Below are positions 45,331 through 57,080 of a stretch of 64,000 nt of DNA, piece by piece. The DNA is from Stenogyne calaminthoides (lineage: Eukaryota; Streptophyta; Magnoliopsida; Lamiales; Lamiaceae). The number at the start of each line of letters is the position of its first letter. The first letter of the stretch is position 1. The translations under genes and the position numbers were made by a program. Location: contig JBBCBC010000001.1 in the NCBI GenBank assembly GCA_037126765.1, positions 24,598,804 through 24,662,803 on the forward strand. The letters run 5' to 3'. A model generated the notes under the pieces. The model ran no database searches. It was not told the origin of the DNA and saw nothing but the letters and a program-made list of their open reading frames with translations.

Positions 45331-46620
45331 CTCATCAGTCTTATGTGATCTTCAATCACTTCGAGTGCCCTTGTTTTCCTCTGAAAAAGCAGATCAATTC
45401 TTAGGTACCCAATTTGTGTAGGGTCCTACAAGGTTAAATTGTACCTTTAGGAATCCAAATCTTCCCGACAACTCTAATCACTTTAGAGTGGGCGATCTCT
45501 TCCATAAACATCTACATACACATTTACTACTCACGGGTGCCTTAGCGGTTTCACATGTATGAGTGCTTGCCTTAGCATGAACATGAGCCTTAGAGTTTTT
45601 CTTTGGTACAGGCCTTTTTGTTCATTTGCTTTGGCTTCATGTCTTGGCCGATCCGAATCTTTGTTGACTTCGGGTTCGGGTAACCTTTACCCTTAGGCAA
45701 GTGGGGTTCGGGTTACTGTCTTTGAAATTTGGGTCTTCGAAGATCTTGAGGACTTGGTCTCTTCGATTGAGAATGTCTCTCTATTTGAGTGTTTCTCTTC
45801 TCAAGATTCCTCGATGGTTCAATCTTGAGATCCTTTCAGTTTGCATTCTTAGCTGAGGCTTGAAGTACTTGCTGAAAATTTCTCTTTTGAGTGCTCGGGT
45901 TTTTTAGCCTTCACATGTGGTTTTGGGCTTTCTTACTGATCATTCGGTTTCTTTGGAACCATAAGTCATTTTCCTTGTCTAACACCTTGGGCATTTCTTG
46001 ATTTGAAGTGTAGGTGCCCTTTGGTTTAACAAAGATTGTCTTCTTGCTACTTGATGCGACATTCGGATGACCTTGTGAGGTTCCCCCCAGGAATGTATCC
46101 TAATCCAGTTTTTATAGTGGCGGTCTCGATAACTATGAATTTCATCTATTACTTTAGATCACGATATTCAATAGAGTTAGCTTCTTCAAGACTATCCTCC
46201 ACGATTCTGTAGAGTCTCATGCTTCTCGAGAGGTCATTGAACTTGGTTACGATCGTTGAATCTCTTGATGGATTTCTCTAGCTTTTCATTCGAGGTCACT
46301 ATCAACTTCTCCCTTTTTCGAGTTGTACTTTCAAAACATCTTGTTCATCAGTAGCTCCCATTAATTGAGAAGTGATTTCCGATATTGCTAGAGTCTTTCC
46401 ATTTAAGATTTTGACCTTGATTCCTTATTACGCTCTTGAGTTTCATTTAGCGATTCTTGTAAAAAGCAAACATAGTCCTTCATCGGACTCTCAAAAGAAT
46501 CCATCGGTCAAATTGGATTTGTTTACAGTTGAACTTGACAACTCTTGTGCTAGTGTAGGAGCAACAACAGAGAAAGAAGAGTTTACCTCCTCAATAACCA
46601 TTAGACAGAGGTCATCACTT
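45331..46620 (-). pseudogene. Element C gag-protease linker, degenerate
   Basis: Short Lys/Ser-rich pieces are collinear with 28437-29600 of element B. The block at 45600-46450 carries dense CAG/CTG-type replacements although its flanks are clean, which makes it a good place to test for consensus error. Confidence 0.5.
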
Positions 46621-47793
46621 TCACTGTCTGAGGAATATTTCATCTGAAGAGCTAGATCCTTCCTCAGAATGTTCTTCTTCTGCAACCATGGCCTTTTTGC
46701 TAGAGAACTTCTTGTCACTTTTAGCTTGTCTTTCTCTTCTCTCCTTAGCACTCAGGTCAGGACAATCATACTGGAAGTGACCTTTCTTTTGGCAATTGTA
46801 GCATCTGTTGGCATCATCATCCTGATCACTTTCTTCTTTGGATTTGGAGTCCTTCCTTTTGGATGAAGATCCTTCAGCTTTCAGGTCCTTCTTCTTCTCA
46901 GTTGATTTGTCCTCAGCTTTCTTCTGGTACCTGTGATTCCTGTAATAGTTTTTGTATTTTTCATATCGACTATTAAGTCTTTCAAACCTCCTTGTCATCA
47001 GTGCTAGCTTATCCTCAAGCTCATCCTGATTCTTAGTAAGGGAGTTCTCAGACTCTCTAGTTTTACAGGTTTTATCCTTGGCTTTGAAAGCCACATTTTT
47101 ACTAGATGATGAATCATCTTTGCTGTCAGCTTTTTTAGATTTCTTATCAATTACAAACTCATAGGCCTTCAGCTCAGAGAAGACTTGTTGATATGGCATT
47201 GAATCAATGTTTTTGGTGTTTTCAATCACCACAGCATGAATATCCCATTTCTTAGAAAGACCTCTAAGAATTTTCAATGCCACTTCTCTCTGTGGATATC
47301 TCTTTCCAAGTGCATTCAGATCATTCATAATGCTAGTGAATCTGACTTCCAATTTGTCTATAGATTCACCATCTTCCATTTCAAAACTATCAAACTTTCC
47401 AATTGCAACTGAAAGTTTGTTTTCCTTGATATGATCTGTGCCTTGGCACATTACAGCTAGTGTATCCCAAATTTCTTTTGCAGTATTACAGTGAGAAATC
47501 ATTCCCATCACACCATCATCAATTGTACTGTATAGTGTGTCTTTAGCAATATAGTCTAGATTGACTAACTTCCTCTCCTCAGGAGTCAGTTGGTCATCAG
47601 ACTTAGGAAATTCTATTCGGGGATCATTTCTCTCATTTTCTTTTCCTCTGGGATTCACCACAGTAAATTGAAATGGCCCTTCAGAGACCACTCTCCACAT
47701 ACGTTCATGTTTGGAATACAGGTGAACCTGCATTCTCTGTCTCCATAAATCATAGTTCTCTACTGAGAACATGGGAAGTTTCTTAGAAGACAT
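46621..47793 (-). CDS. Element C gag (capsid/nucleocapsid), nearly intact
   Basis: The ATG at 47791-47793 gives MSSKKLPMFSVENYDLWRQR, the usual start of a Copia gag N-terminal region, followed by a UBN2-type capsid region (KEIWDTLAVMCQGTDHIKEN, FEMEDGESIDKLEVRFTSIM, LGKRYPQREVALKILRGL). A Ser/Lys/Asp-rich linker leads to the CCHC zinc knuckle CYNCQKKGHFQYDC. The frame is open for 390 codons and ends at SSDEIFLRQ, where a frame change near 46630 detaches it from the linker and pol. It packages element RNA in cytoplasmic particles. The upstream frame extension past this ATG runs into the leader and is not needed. Confidence 0.88.
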   Translation of the reverse strand: MSSKKLPMFSVENYDLWRQRMQVHLYSKHERMWRVVSEGPFQFTVVNPRGKENERNDPRIEFPKSDDQLTPEERKLVNLDYIAKDTLYSTIDDGVMGMISHCNTAKEIWDTLAVMCQGTDHIKENKLSVAIGKFDSFEMEDGESIDKLEVRFTSIMNDLNALGKRYPQREVALKILRGLSKKWDIHAVVIENTKNIDSMPYQQVFSELKAYEFVIDKKSKKADSKDDSSSSKNVAFKAKDKTCKTRESENSLTKNQDELEDKLALMTRRFERLNSRYEKYKNYYRNHRYQKKAEDKSTEKKKDLKAEGSSSKRKDSKSKEESDQDDDANRCYNCQKKGHFQYDCPDLSAKERRERQAKSDKKFSSKKAMVAEEEHSEEGSSSSDEIFLRQ

Positions 47794-47904
47794 TTTATCT
47801 GAGTCTTTTAAGAATTCAGCAAAATAAGATCTGTTCAGATAGACCACAAGTATATTAGTAAATAAGACTTTGGTCAACAAAGCAGGTGGTCAAGTTGAAC
47901 CACT

Positions 47905-47916
47905 GCTCTGATACCA
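47905..47916 (-). other. Primer-binding site of element C
   Basis: TGGTATCAGAGC on the minus strand, two bases inside the 5' LTR, is the standard plant site complementary to the 3' end of initiator Met-tRNA. Confidence 0.92.
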
Positions 47917-48984
47917 CTTGTTGGTCCCGGTGTAAACGAGTCTTACACGTGTATGGGGGGGGAATACATGTGTTTAGTGTTTTTAAAACTTTTCTTTACT
48001 GAGGTCAGCTTGGGTCAGGTTGTCCTGATGATTTGGTCCTGAGAAGCGCAAATCGCTCTGAGTCAAAGTCTACCTGAGACAGTGATCCTGAGCTGCTTTC
48101 AGATACCTCAGATAATCCCAATTGATCCTGAGTTTTCAGAGATCCTGAGCTGCTTGGATCAGATAACTAACTTGCTGAACCCTCAGAAGAGTAAGTTCAG
48201 TTTGGTGACTATCTGTTCTAGCTACTCAGATGTGCGGAATGGTTGGCCCTTAGTTTATACTCGTTTTAAGCTTTTGCTGAAAGCCTTCCTTTTTAATGGA
48301 ACAGTGATTAGGCTGTGATTCAGTTCAGATGCAACTTCAGTGGATTGATTACAACTGAATATCAGTGAAAATATGCTTTCAGTTTAAAGATATGCAACCG
48401 TTAATCAAAGCAAAACAGAAAGCAAAGAACACAGCAAGTTATAGTGGTTCAGAGACTCAAGCTCCTACGTCCACTCTCCCTGATCACTTCAGAGAAATTC
48501 ACTAATCACTTCCTAAGGCTTTCTGACTACCTCTTGTAGTTTACTAACCTTTCTATTTTGAGCTTTCTGACTACCTCTGTAGTTTACTAACTCAAAACAC
48601 ACACAAGCTTTCTGTCTATCCAAGATAGATTACTCACTTCTCCTCTAGAGCTTTCTAACTACCTCCTTGTAGTTTACTAACTCTTTACAACTCCAATCTC
48701 ACCAACAATCACACTCAAACTACCTTACAAAGGGTTTGGGGTTTCTTGGTTGGTTTCCAACTAGGATGAGATATCCTTTACAATTAAGAACAATGCAAAG
48801 GCTAGGATATCTCGACTAAGCTTTGGATATGTCTTATCAAGCTAGGCTTAGTGGAATGAGCTCTCTTCGAAATAAATCACTTGGGAAATTCTTGGTTTTT
48901 CGAGTGCTTCAACTTGCAATAATAAGTTTGAGCTCTTGAGTTGCTTACAAATTTCCCGTAACCTTCAATTTAGAGGGTCACAAG

Positions 48985-48992
48985 TATTTATA
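48985..48992 (-). promoter_or_regulatory. TATA box in the C 5' LTR
   Basis: TATAAATA on minus, conserved at the same LTR position in C's other LTR and both LTRs of B. The nested insertion lies immediately upstream of it on the minus strand, so upstream promoter elements are now 1.8 kb farther away. Confidence 0.65.
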
Positions 48993-49041
48993 GGCAAACA
49001 CCAAGGTCACTCTTGAAAAACTATCCGTTGGAAGAGATAGC

Positions 49042-50886
49042 TGTTGGGATTATACTGAAAAGTATGCTTTTTACTTTGTATAATCGAAACTTAATTTTCA
49101 GACTTATTTACTGAAATAAATTGTTTATCACTGATGCTTTAAATATGATTGAATGTTATATATATTTCTTTGCATAAGCTGTTCAATAATTAAATGCGTG
49201 TTACATTTGTAGTTAATTTAGTGATACTAGATCACAGAAGATTAAATTAACAGTCCCTTGTAACTAAAAGTACGCCATTCACGACCTAGATGGAAATGAA
49301 CAACCATCGCGAAGGGTTGAGGTGTAAGGCTCAGATTGGTTTGTCTTGACCAAGAGATTACACTAGTGCATGGTGATCTTATTGAATAGGACCTCTGAGG
49401 AGGATAAGTTCTTGAACCCGAACAAGGAAGAATTAGACCTCAGTGGTTCGTTGTTTCTTAACCTTCGTCCCTTAAATAGGATCACGTGGGATTGGTAACT
49501 ATTGCTTTGACTTATCATGGGTAGCGAATCAGAGAGATTCAATACTTTTTATCTTGGGCAATATTATTGGTCACATGTGATTGCTAAGATTTAATCTGAA
49601 GAATCGTGTGCAAATGCGCTTGCTTGATTTGCCCCTTGGGAGGTTCATAAGTTTTATCATACCAAATCTTGCAAGTGGAATTAGTTTCCTAGATGGATAA
49701 TAATGTTGAACCGTTCTCGACCAAGGACAAAAGATATTAATTAACGGAAAGCTATTTCGGTGGCTTGAATTAATTAATGGGCTAGATAATCTTAAACACG
49801 GAAATAATGACCAAGGAGCCATATTGACTGTAATATGGGTTAAGATGGATGGTGCGATATTAATTATGTAGTGGGATTAATTAATATTTATGGGCTTGAA
49901 TTATATTGTGGCTCAATATTAGATATTCAAGATCCATTAGAAGGTCCAATCTTAATTCTCCTAAAGGCCCCCTGAGTAGCCCAACATATAGTCCAATAAC
50001 TGAAAAGGTGATTAAAATAAAATAAATATTGTTGCTTATATTTCCTCTAAATTTTCGAAAATTATGGATAAAAGAGGGAGAAAGATTTTCTTTGAATTTT
50101 GTTATGGAATGAAGATATGTATTCTTGGAATACAAGATTATCTCATTAAATTCAAGAAATATCCCACTTGGTTATTCATAGTGATATTTCGAAATTTTTG
50201 AAAATAGAGGGCAAGAAAGATTTTCTTGATTTTCTTGAAAAGATATTATGGAAGATATGTATTTCTTGAAATACAAGAATATCTCATAAATTCAAGAAGA
50301 TCCAAATCTTGGATTCTTGCACACTATATTTTTCGAAAATAATGCCATATTATAGAGGAGGTGGAATTTTGTGGAATATTTTAATTATGTGAAAAAGAAT
50401 ATATGAGATATATTCAAGATTTCTTGGTGACCAAGAAAAGTCTTTTCCCACATTGAAATATCACATAAATTTCGTCCACCCTCCCTCCTATAAATAGGGG
50501 ATGATTAGTTCATTCCCAAGTACAATTCCATGTGCTGGAAATATTAGCAAGTCCACATAAGTGGTGCAACAAAGTTTATTTTTTCCTTTTGTTAATTGTT
50601 CGCGAGTATCCTTCCACCGGATTGTCGAGCAAGGGCTAAGGGAATACTTGGGAAGTCCTTTTGGTTAGTCCGTCCGACCGAATTCACTGTCATCTCGAGA
50701 GGTACGTTCACGTAAACCCGTAGATTCTGCATGCGTAGGTTTTACGTGGCTTTTTATATGCATGATATGTTGTTGCAATTATTATTTGAATTAATATAGG
50801 ATTAATTCATGCTAGTAATAATTAATGAATTAAATTTGTATTTAAATATTCACCCCAAATAGATCTGTGCAAATCATTCCCCAACA
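49042..50886 (+). mobile_element. Solo LTR of family D nested in the C 5' LTR
   Basis: TGTTGGGATTATACTG...CATTCCCCAACA is flanked by the duplication ATAGC at 49037-49041 and 50887-50891. It is the reverse complement, with scattered differences, of the LTRs of element D. No internal region remains. Its TATA box TATAAATA is at 50489-50496 on plus and points away from C's coding strand. Confidence 0.95.
50489..50496 (+). promoter_or_regulatory. TATA box of the family D solo LTR
   Basis: TATAAATA in CTCCTATAAATAGGGGATG, intact unlike the 5' LTR of element D. Confidence 0.6.
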
Positions 50887-51059
50887 ATAGCTTCGTGAGT
50901 TTCCTCTTATGGTGTGTGATGAAAGGCTATATTTAGGGTTTGAGACTCCCTAGCATGTTTTAGGTAAACTGCTTTTCATGTAGCTGGTCATCACTTTTTG
51001 CAGTCTGGAACTTAGTACTTCTGACTTTTTTTCAGTGACCTGTCGCTGTCAGTGTCAGT

Positions 51060-51610
51060 AATGTACAGTGCTGTCTTCTTCTTTTTTACTTTTGTCTCCA
51101 GTTAAAGGTAGACAACCACAACGACTCTTTTTGGTTACATCTCTGAGTGATATAACCTTAACAACACTTTGTCTTAGTTCCTTTTGTCTGCATGAGAATG
51201 TCTTGGGCAATATCTATTTTTCTAAGGAATCGCGTTTTTCTCAGTATTGAATCCTTCAGATAGATATTTTCAGTGCCTCGGAACATTCAGGTTTATACTG
51301 AGCATTCAGTACATTACTGAGTCTTCAGTAATTACTGTGCCTTCAGTATCCTTCAATCTTCAGTCTTCCGTCTTCTGTCTTCTGCGTCTTCAGGGTCTTC
51401 AGAGTCTTCTGAGTCTTCAGAGTCTTCTGAGTCTTCAGTGACTTCTGAGTCTTCAGTGACTTCTGAGTCTTCACAGATATACTGACTGATATACTGAGTC
51501 TTCATGCTGAGTCTTCAGTGTCTTCTGAGTCTTCAGGTTCTCAGTTTCATACTGAAACTTCAGAAACTTCAGTTTCATACTGAAACTTCAGTTTCTTCAG
51601 AAACTTACTG
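51060..51610. repeat. GAGTCTTCA-rich simple repeats in the C 5' LTR
   Basis: Runs of TCTTCAGAGTCTTCTGAGTC and AAACTTCAGTTTC palindromic units dominate 51340-51610. Slippage explains the length difference between the two C LTRs. Confidence 0.75.
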
Positions 51611-51788
51611 AGTCTTCAGAACCTATCCTGATTTATATCTGCTGACTATACATTTTGTAGATAGCATCCTGAACACTCTAAAACTGAATCCTGACTCAAC
51701 TATCAAGATTATCCTGAACATGTCATACTCAGGGGTTTTGGGATCTAATCAAAATTTCTCTTTATTAAATTCATCTCCCAACACGAAC

Positions 51789-53319
51789 AATTAATTGCAT
51801 ATAGATTACAATAATCATAACGAGAAATCTTACAGTAACTCGAGAGATTTCTCTACTACGGTATCCACGTAATCCCCAATTACGGATCTGCACGGATTTG
51901 CCAGCGTTGAATCCCGAGGCATATTTGCTAGGAAAATCCAAACTCTAGATTTTATGGAGAAAATATGAAGTGACACCTTTTGTGAATCCCAATAGCTTGT
52001 ATATATAGGGAGACTTAGCTGATTTCCCAAGCTAGCCCAATTAGGGAAATAAAATCCCTAATCTTGAATTAAATTAATTCTTTTTAATTTAATTCCCTAA
52101 ATATAAATCTCTACGGATTTAAATGTCTTATATGAAAATCTCAACGATTTATTTCCATATACATTAAATCCTACAATTATATTCCAAATATTATTATTGG
52201 GAATTCTTATTTAATTAAATCCAATTTAATAAAATATGAATAATAATTAATTCCAAATTAATCTATTATTAATTACTTCTCCATAAATTAAATATTAAAT
52301 CCAATTTAACATTTAATCAACCAACTATAATCCGTAAAAGGGAACTACTTGTTGTGTGACCCATAGACCCTCATATACCGAGCGATTAGTCAAACTAATG
52401 GTCTTAATTGAACCCTAGTCAATAAATCAGACATTCTCAATATATGAGGTATGTTGCGAGAAACATGCAACTACCTGTAACTGAAACGTGGGCAATTGCA
52501 ATTTCCTCCTTTCATTCACGAATACTCGATTAGTCTTGAACATGATGAAGTGTCTATTAAAATAACTTAATCAATTTATCTCAAATCACTAATTGATCAT
52601 TAGTGTCACACTTAGTCACAAAGTCTAAGTTGACGTGCATTGGCCAATGACTTAGATCCAATTATGATGAGAAGATGAGTATTCTCTCTAAATCCACTTT
52701 GAGGAATGAATCATTTTCTTGGCTCAACTACCACGCACATGCACTTCGTGATGAACCCAATCCAAGCCCTATATACCCATAGACGGGTGCAAGCGTCGGT
52801 CATGGTCAAAGTTCATCACTCCACACATGTCGTGTGTATTGACCTCAAGTCAAAGGAGTATCGCATCGCTCCCACTAACTGAGACACCCGTAGACACATA
52901 TAGTGGAACTACATCAAACGGTTTTTCGGATGGGTATACCAATACCCTCTAAGGTATTTGTACATCCATCATGAGATACCTAGTATCTCGCAGTAAGTGA
53001 GATCTTACTACACTCTCTAAGAGTATGATGCAGATCGCACACCAATCTCCATTGCATCATCAATATCCCTTTCTTGATGATCCTCGATTGGGGCCATTTA
53101 AGAATCATGCTTAAGTCATCTGAGTTCTCACTCACTCAATGACAGTAGTGACTCAAGGGAACACATATAAGAATAAATGCAAATAATCAAACATAATATT
53201 CTAATGAGTGTAATGTCATACATTTAATATTAAACAAACAATAATATTAAACCAGAACTGAATATTATCTGAGTATTATGTCCTTACAATGGATTGTCTC
53301 TAGGACACTAACACTTACA
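51789..53319 (-). repeat. 3' LTR of element F, fragment 2
   Basis: Continuation of F's LTR after element C, ending CACTTACA. A TATATATA on the minus strand near 52001 is a candidate TATA box. It is otherwise non-coding and AT-rich. Confidence 0.8.
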
Positions 53320-53331
53320 ATCTCCCACTTG
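53320..53331 (-). other. Polypurine tract of element F
   Basis: The minus strand reads CAAGTGGGAGAT directly before TGTAAGTGTT, the LTR start. This fixes the LTR boundary and the strand. Confidence 0.75.
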
Positions 53332-53333
53332 AA

Positions 53334-54059
53334 CTAGAGCCAATCACCTACATGTCCAACCCCTAGAACATCAAAATGTCTAGTGTGTACATGAACACTC
53401 AAAGCCTTGGTGAAAGGATCAACCAGGTTATCCTCCGTGGGGACACGTTCTAACTTTATTTCTCCTCTAGCAATTATCTCTCTTATCAAGTGATAACGTC
53501 TCGGTACATGCTTGTTTCTGTTATTGGATCTCGGTTCCTTAGCTTGCGCAACCGCACCAGTATTGTCACAATACAACTTTATTGGACTACTGGCACTCGG
53601 AACTACCCCTAGTTCACTTAAAAACTATTTTATCCAGACAACTTCTTTGGCAGCTTCTGCCGCAGCAATGTACTCAACTTCGGTTGTTGAGTCTGCGGTA
53701 GTCTCTTGTTTGGAACTATTCCAGCTAACCGCCCCACCATTGAGAACGTAAACATAGCCCGACTGTGACTTGTAATCATCACAGTCAGATTGAAAACTTG
53801 CATCAGCATAGCCAGTTGCAACTAGCTCTGACTGTCCTCCGTAGATCAAGAAGCAATTTTTGGTACGTCTAAGGTACTTAAGAATGTTCTTAACAGCAAT
53901 CCAGTGAGGTTCACCCGGATTCTGCTGGTATCTACCAGTGGTGCTAACAGCGAAGGCCACATCTGGCCTTGTGCAAGTCATGGCGTACATGATGGAGCCA
54001 ATTGCAAATGCATATGGTATATCCTTCATGCGAACCTCTCTTAGAGTTCTCCATTGCAA
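53334..54059 (-). pseudogene. Element F RNase H and C-terminal end of pol
   Basis: IPYAFAIGSIMYAMTCTRPDVA, HWIAVKNILKYLRRTKNCF and VSWNSSKQETTADSTTEVEY belong to the RT connection and RNase H. After an in-frame TAG at 53625-53627 the same frame continues with LYCDNTGAVAQAKEPRS and VPTEDNLVDPFTKAL, the usual pol end. A frameshift near 54055 separates it from RT. Confidence 0.88.
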
Positions 54060-54861
54060 ATCGCTTTAACCTTATCTACATAGGTTGACTGTGACAGCCC
54101 CAACATCCTCTTGGATCTATCCCTATGGATCTTGATCCCTAAGATGTAGCAGGCCTCACCAAGATCCTTCATCATGAAGGTCCTTGATAGCCAATCTTTA
54201 ACCGACTGCATTAGAGGAATATTGTTTCCCATAATCAGTATGTCATCGACATACACAACAATGAAAACAATATTTCTCCCACTGTGTTTACGATAAACTC
54301 ATGGATCTTCCGAATTTATGATGAAGTTAAACGATTTGATAGCTTCATCAAATCGGATATTCCAACTTCTAGAAGTTTGCTTTAATCCATAAATGGACCT
54401 TTTAAGCTTGCACACAAGATTAGACTTTGGCTTAGATACAAAACCTTCCGGTTGAGTCATAAACACCTCCTTATCAATGTTGCCATTGAGGAAAGCTGTT
54501 TTGACATCCATCTGCCAAATCTCATAATCGAGATGTACTGCTACTGCAAGTAAAATTCGAATGGACTTGATTTTGGCAACAGGTGAGAAAGTCTCATCAT
54601 AGTCAATGCCTTCGCGTTGACTATAACCTTTTGCCACCAACCTAGCCTTGTAGGTTTGTATCTTGCCGTTTGAATCAATCTTACATTTGTAGACCCATTT
54701 GCAACCTATGGGTTTGACCCCTTTTGGCAACTCAACCAAGTCCCAGACTTGATTGGTGTACATCGAGTCCATCTAGGATTTCATGGCTTCATGCCACTTC
54801 TCTGAGTCAACATCTAATGTTGCCTCAGTGTAAGTTCTTGAATCGTCTTTATCCGGAATCT
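54060..54861 (-). pseudogene. Element F reverse transcriptase
   Basis: The order is QVWDLVELPKGVKPIGCKWV, ARLVAKGYSQREGIDYDETF, MDVKTAFLNGNIDKEVFM, LKRSIYGLKQTSRSWNIR and VVYVDDILIMGNN, with the catalytic YVDD intact. In-frame stops lie at 54773-54775 (TAG) and 54299-54301 (TGA). It is separated from its integrase by the family E solo LTR. Confidence 0.9.
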
Positions 54862-54866
54862 CCACG

Positions 54867-56157
54867 TGATAGTCCCGGTGAAAAACCCATTTTGCGCTTG
54901 CGGAAGCAAAACATTTTATTCGATGCATATAAAACAGGGGTGAGGGCAGAGTGATTCCAATTTTTCAAGTTTCCTAGCGCATGTGTTGTGTTTTGCTTAT
55001 AGTTGAATGCATATGACAATATAAGAACATAAAGCAATAAAGAACACAACAAAGTATAGTGGTTCGGAGACTCAAGCTCCTACATCCACTCTCCCTGTTC
55101 CTAGGGAAATTCCTTCCAACTGGACTTATCACCCTCTCGGGTTCGCCTCGGGACTTATCACCCTCCACGGGATTGCCTATAGATGTTTACCGAGTTCACA
55201 CTCCATCGGGACTTATCACCCTCACTTGGGATTGTCTACCCTCCCTTTTGGGATTGCTAGATGTTTACCGAGTTCACACTCACCTACAAACTTAACCGAC
55301 TGATTTGGGTAAGGTTTGTTTGGTTTCCAACTAGGTTGAGATTTTCCCTTACATTTGTTTAGCCTCAATGCTAAGGTTGGGAAAATCTCTCTAAGCTTAG
55401 GATACATCGTGGGTTGCTTAGATTGGGTTCTAGAACACTCTTGAACATATTTGTATATCTACAGACTTGTGTTCTAGGGTGGGAATGCTTTGGGTATAAC
55501 TTTCTTTGGCTCTGTAGCATCTCGTGCTATAATCTCCACGCATCCACACATTAGAATGATGAAAGACCTTGTATTTATAGTGTGGATTTGAATGTTACCG
55601 TTGGAGAGAATCACATTCAAATCCATACTATTCTTGTAAGTACAGCAGCTTCTTCAGGCTAGTTGTCTTCCTCTCATTGGTCCACGTCAGCTGATTCTAA
55701 CGGCTATATTCCTCAGATTCCTCGCCTTGGAATCATTCAGGATTCTCTGAGTCTCAGTGTCTTCAGAGACATACTGAGTCTTCAGTTCTATCTGAGTCTT
55801 CAGGTTTATCTGAGTCTCAGATTTCTCATCTGAGCCTCAGGTTTATCTGAGCCTCAGGATACTTGATTCAGCAGACTTCCCTCAGGATACTTGATTCAGC
55901 AGACTTCTCTTCGGTTGTCTTCCTCTCATTTCTGATTTTGCACAGCTCATCAGTTAACTCAGAACTCATCTAACTCATCTGATCTCGATCAGTCTCATCT
56001 GCAGCCTCGTCTGATCTCGATCATCTACGTCTGATTTTGTGAGTTCCCCCTCAATTTGTTCTCTCGTTCCCCCTCAACTTGTTATCTGTAAATTAGCTTC
56101 AATAACACAAGTTGATAATGTTTTGGCATAATTCATCAAAACTAAAATATCCCAACA
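54867..56157 (-). mobile_element. Solo LTR, family E, inserted in F pol
   Basis: TGATAGTCCCGG...TATCCCAACA is flanked by CCACG at 54862-54866 and 56158-56162. It is 1,291 bp and lacks most of the repeat-rich stretch of the copy at 5415-7165. A TATTTATA at 55572-55579 gives a minus-strand TATA box. Removing it joins F integrase and RT. Confidence 0.93.
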
Positions 56158-56162
56158 CCACG

Positions 56163-57080
56163 TCATCATGTTCCTCTACGAGGAACCAATAATATCTAGT
56201 GGGCGGATTATGAATCCTAGTGGACTTACGGAGCTGTGGTTGTGCAGGCTGTACATTCTGATCATGAAAATTTTGTGGTGCATCGATTTCATCAATGTCC
56301 GGAGAGTCCTCAAGAGCAACACTTTCAGATGCCTCTTGGGCGGGAGTTTGATCTATGTTGTTCTCATTCAGCCCACTTGGAGTTTGTTGCGAAGGCAATG
56401 CAACTCTAATTACTCTCCCACTGGCTGAAAGAGGATCACTAAGTGATAAACTTCCACCGTGAGGGCTGCTGAATGCTCCCACTGATTCCTTGTCACGTTT
56501 CTTTGACAAGATATCAGTCTCTTGGTTATCCTGTGGTTCTTGAACTTCTTCAAGTTCTATCATCTTACGACCTTGTTCCTTAAAGACATAATCTTCTTCG
56601 AGGAACCTGGCCTGCCTAGAAACAATTATTGTTTGTTTCTCAGGTAGATAGAAATAATATCCTCTCGTTTCCTTAGGATATCCCACAAGGTAACCCTTTT
56701 CACCTTTGGATTCCAGCTTATCAGTGAGCATCTTTTTCACAATTGCGGGGCAACCCCACGTTTTGATATGTGAAAAAGTTGGCTTCTTGCCATACCATAG
56801 TTCATATGGTGTATGCTCAACTGATTTGGATGGAATCATATTCAGAATGTAGATTGAGGTTTGAAGCGCGTATCCCCATAAGAATGTTGGAAGACAGAAA
56901 AAAATCATCATGGACCTTACCATGTCTAACAAGGCTCGGTTTCTCTTTTCGGATACCCCATTCATTTGGGGTGTGCCGGGAGGAGTCCATTGTGATTGGA
57001 TTCCATGTAACTTCAAGTAATCAGTGAATTCATGGCTAAGGTATTCACCTCCTCGATCCGATCGAAGAGTCTTGATACTC
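56163..57080 (-). pseudogene. Element F integrase, C-terminal half
   Basis: QSQWTPPGTPQMNGVSEKRN (catalytic Glu region), FLWGYALQTSIYILNMIPSK, YELWYGKKPTFSHIKTWGCP and GYLVGYPKETRGYYFYLP are classic Copia integrase and connection motifs, followed by an acidic linker with LRKSTRIHNPPTRYYW. The frame is open for ~290 codons. It is joined to the upstream integrase half through a frame change near 57030-57080 and runs into the solo LTR at its end. Confidence 0.88.

Larger units (their letters stand above)
35494..51783 (-). mobile_element. Element C: Sirevirus-like Copia retrotransposon with an extra ORF, 16.3 kb including a nested solo LTR
   Basis: It has the same family and order as element B. 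The flanking duplication CGAAC is at 35489-35493 and 51784-51788. Without the 1,845-bp nested LTR and one 5-bp duplication it is about 14.4 kb. The left terminus reads TATTGG where the right LTR has TGTTGG, a single G-to-A change in the terminal TG. The LTRs are otherwise very similar, so the insertion is fairly young. C preserves intact gag, the protease active site, RT YVDD and the Met-tRNA primer site, and is the better reference for the family. Confidence 0.95.
47919..51783 (-). repeat. 5' LTR of element C, interrupted by a family D solo LTR
   Basis: It starts TGTTGGTCCCGG and ends CATCTCCCAACA. The nested LTR at 49042-50886 splits it between the TATA box (48985-48992, minus) and the rest. 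The simple-repeat zone (51340-51480) has extra GAGTCTTCAG units compared with the 3' LTR. Confidence 0.95.

Noticed and set aside
46372..46866. Plus-strand frames opposite gag and integrase of elements B and C
   Set aside because: They are complements of coding frames, rich in Ser/Leu/Phe, without domains or conserved starts.
18360..51783. B and C as a segmental tandem duplication
   Set aside because: Each has its own exact target duplication and distinct flanks, so they are independent insertions.
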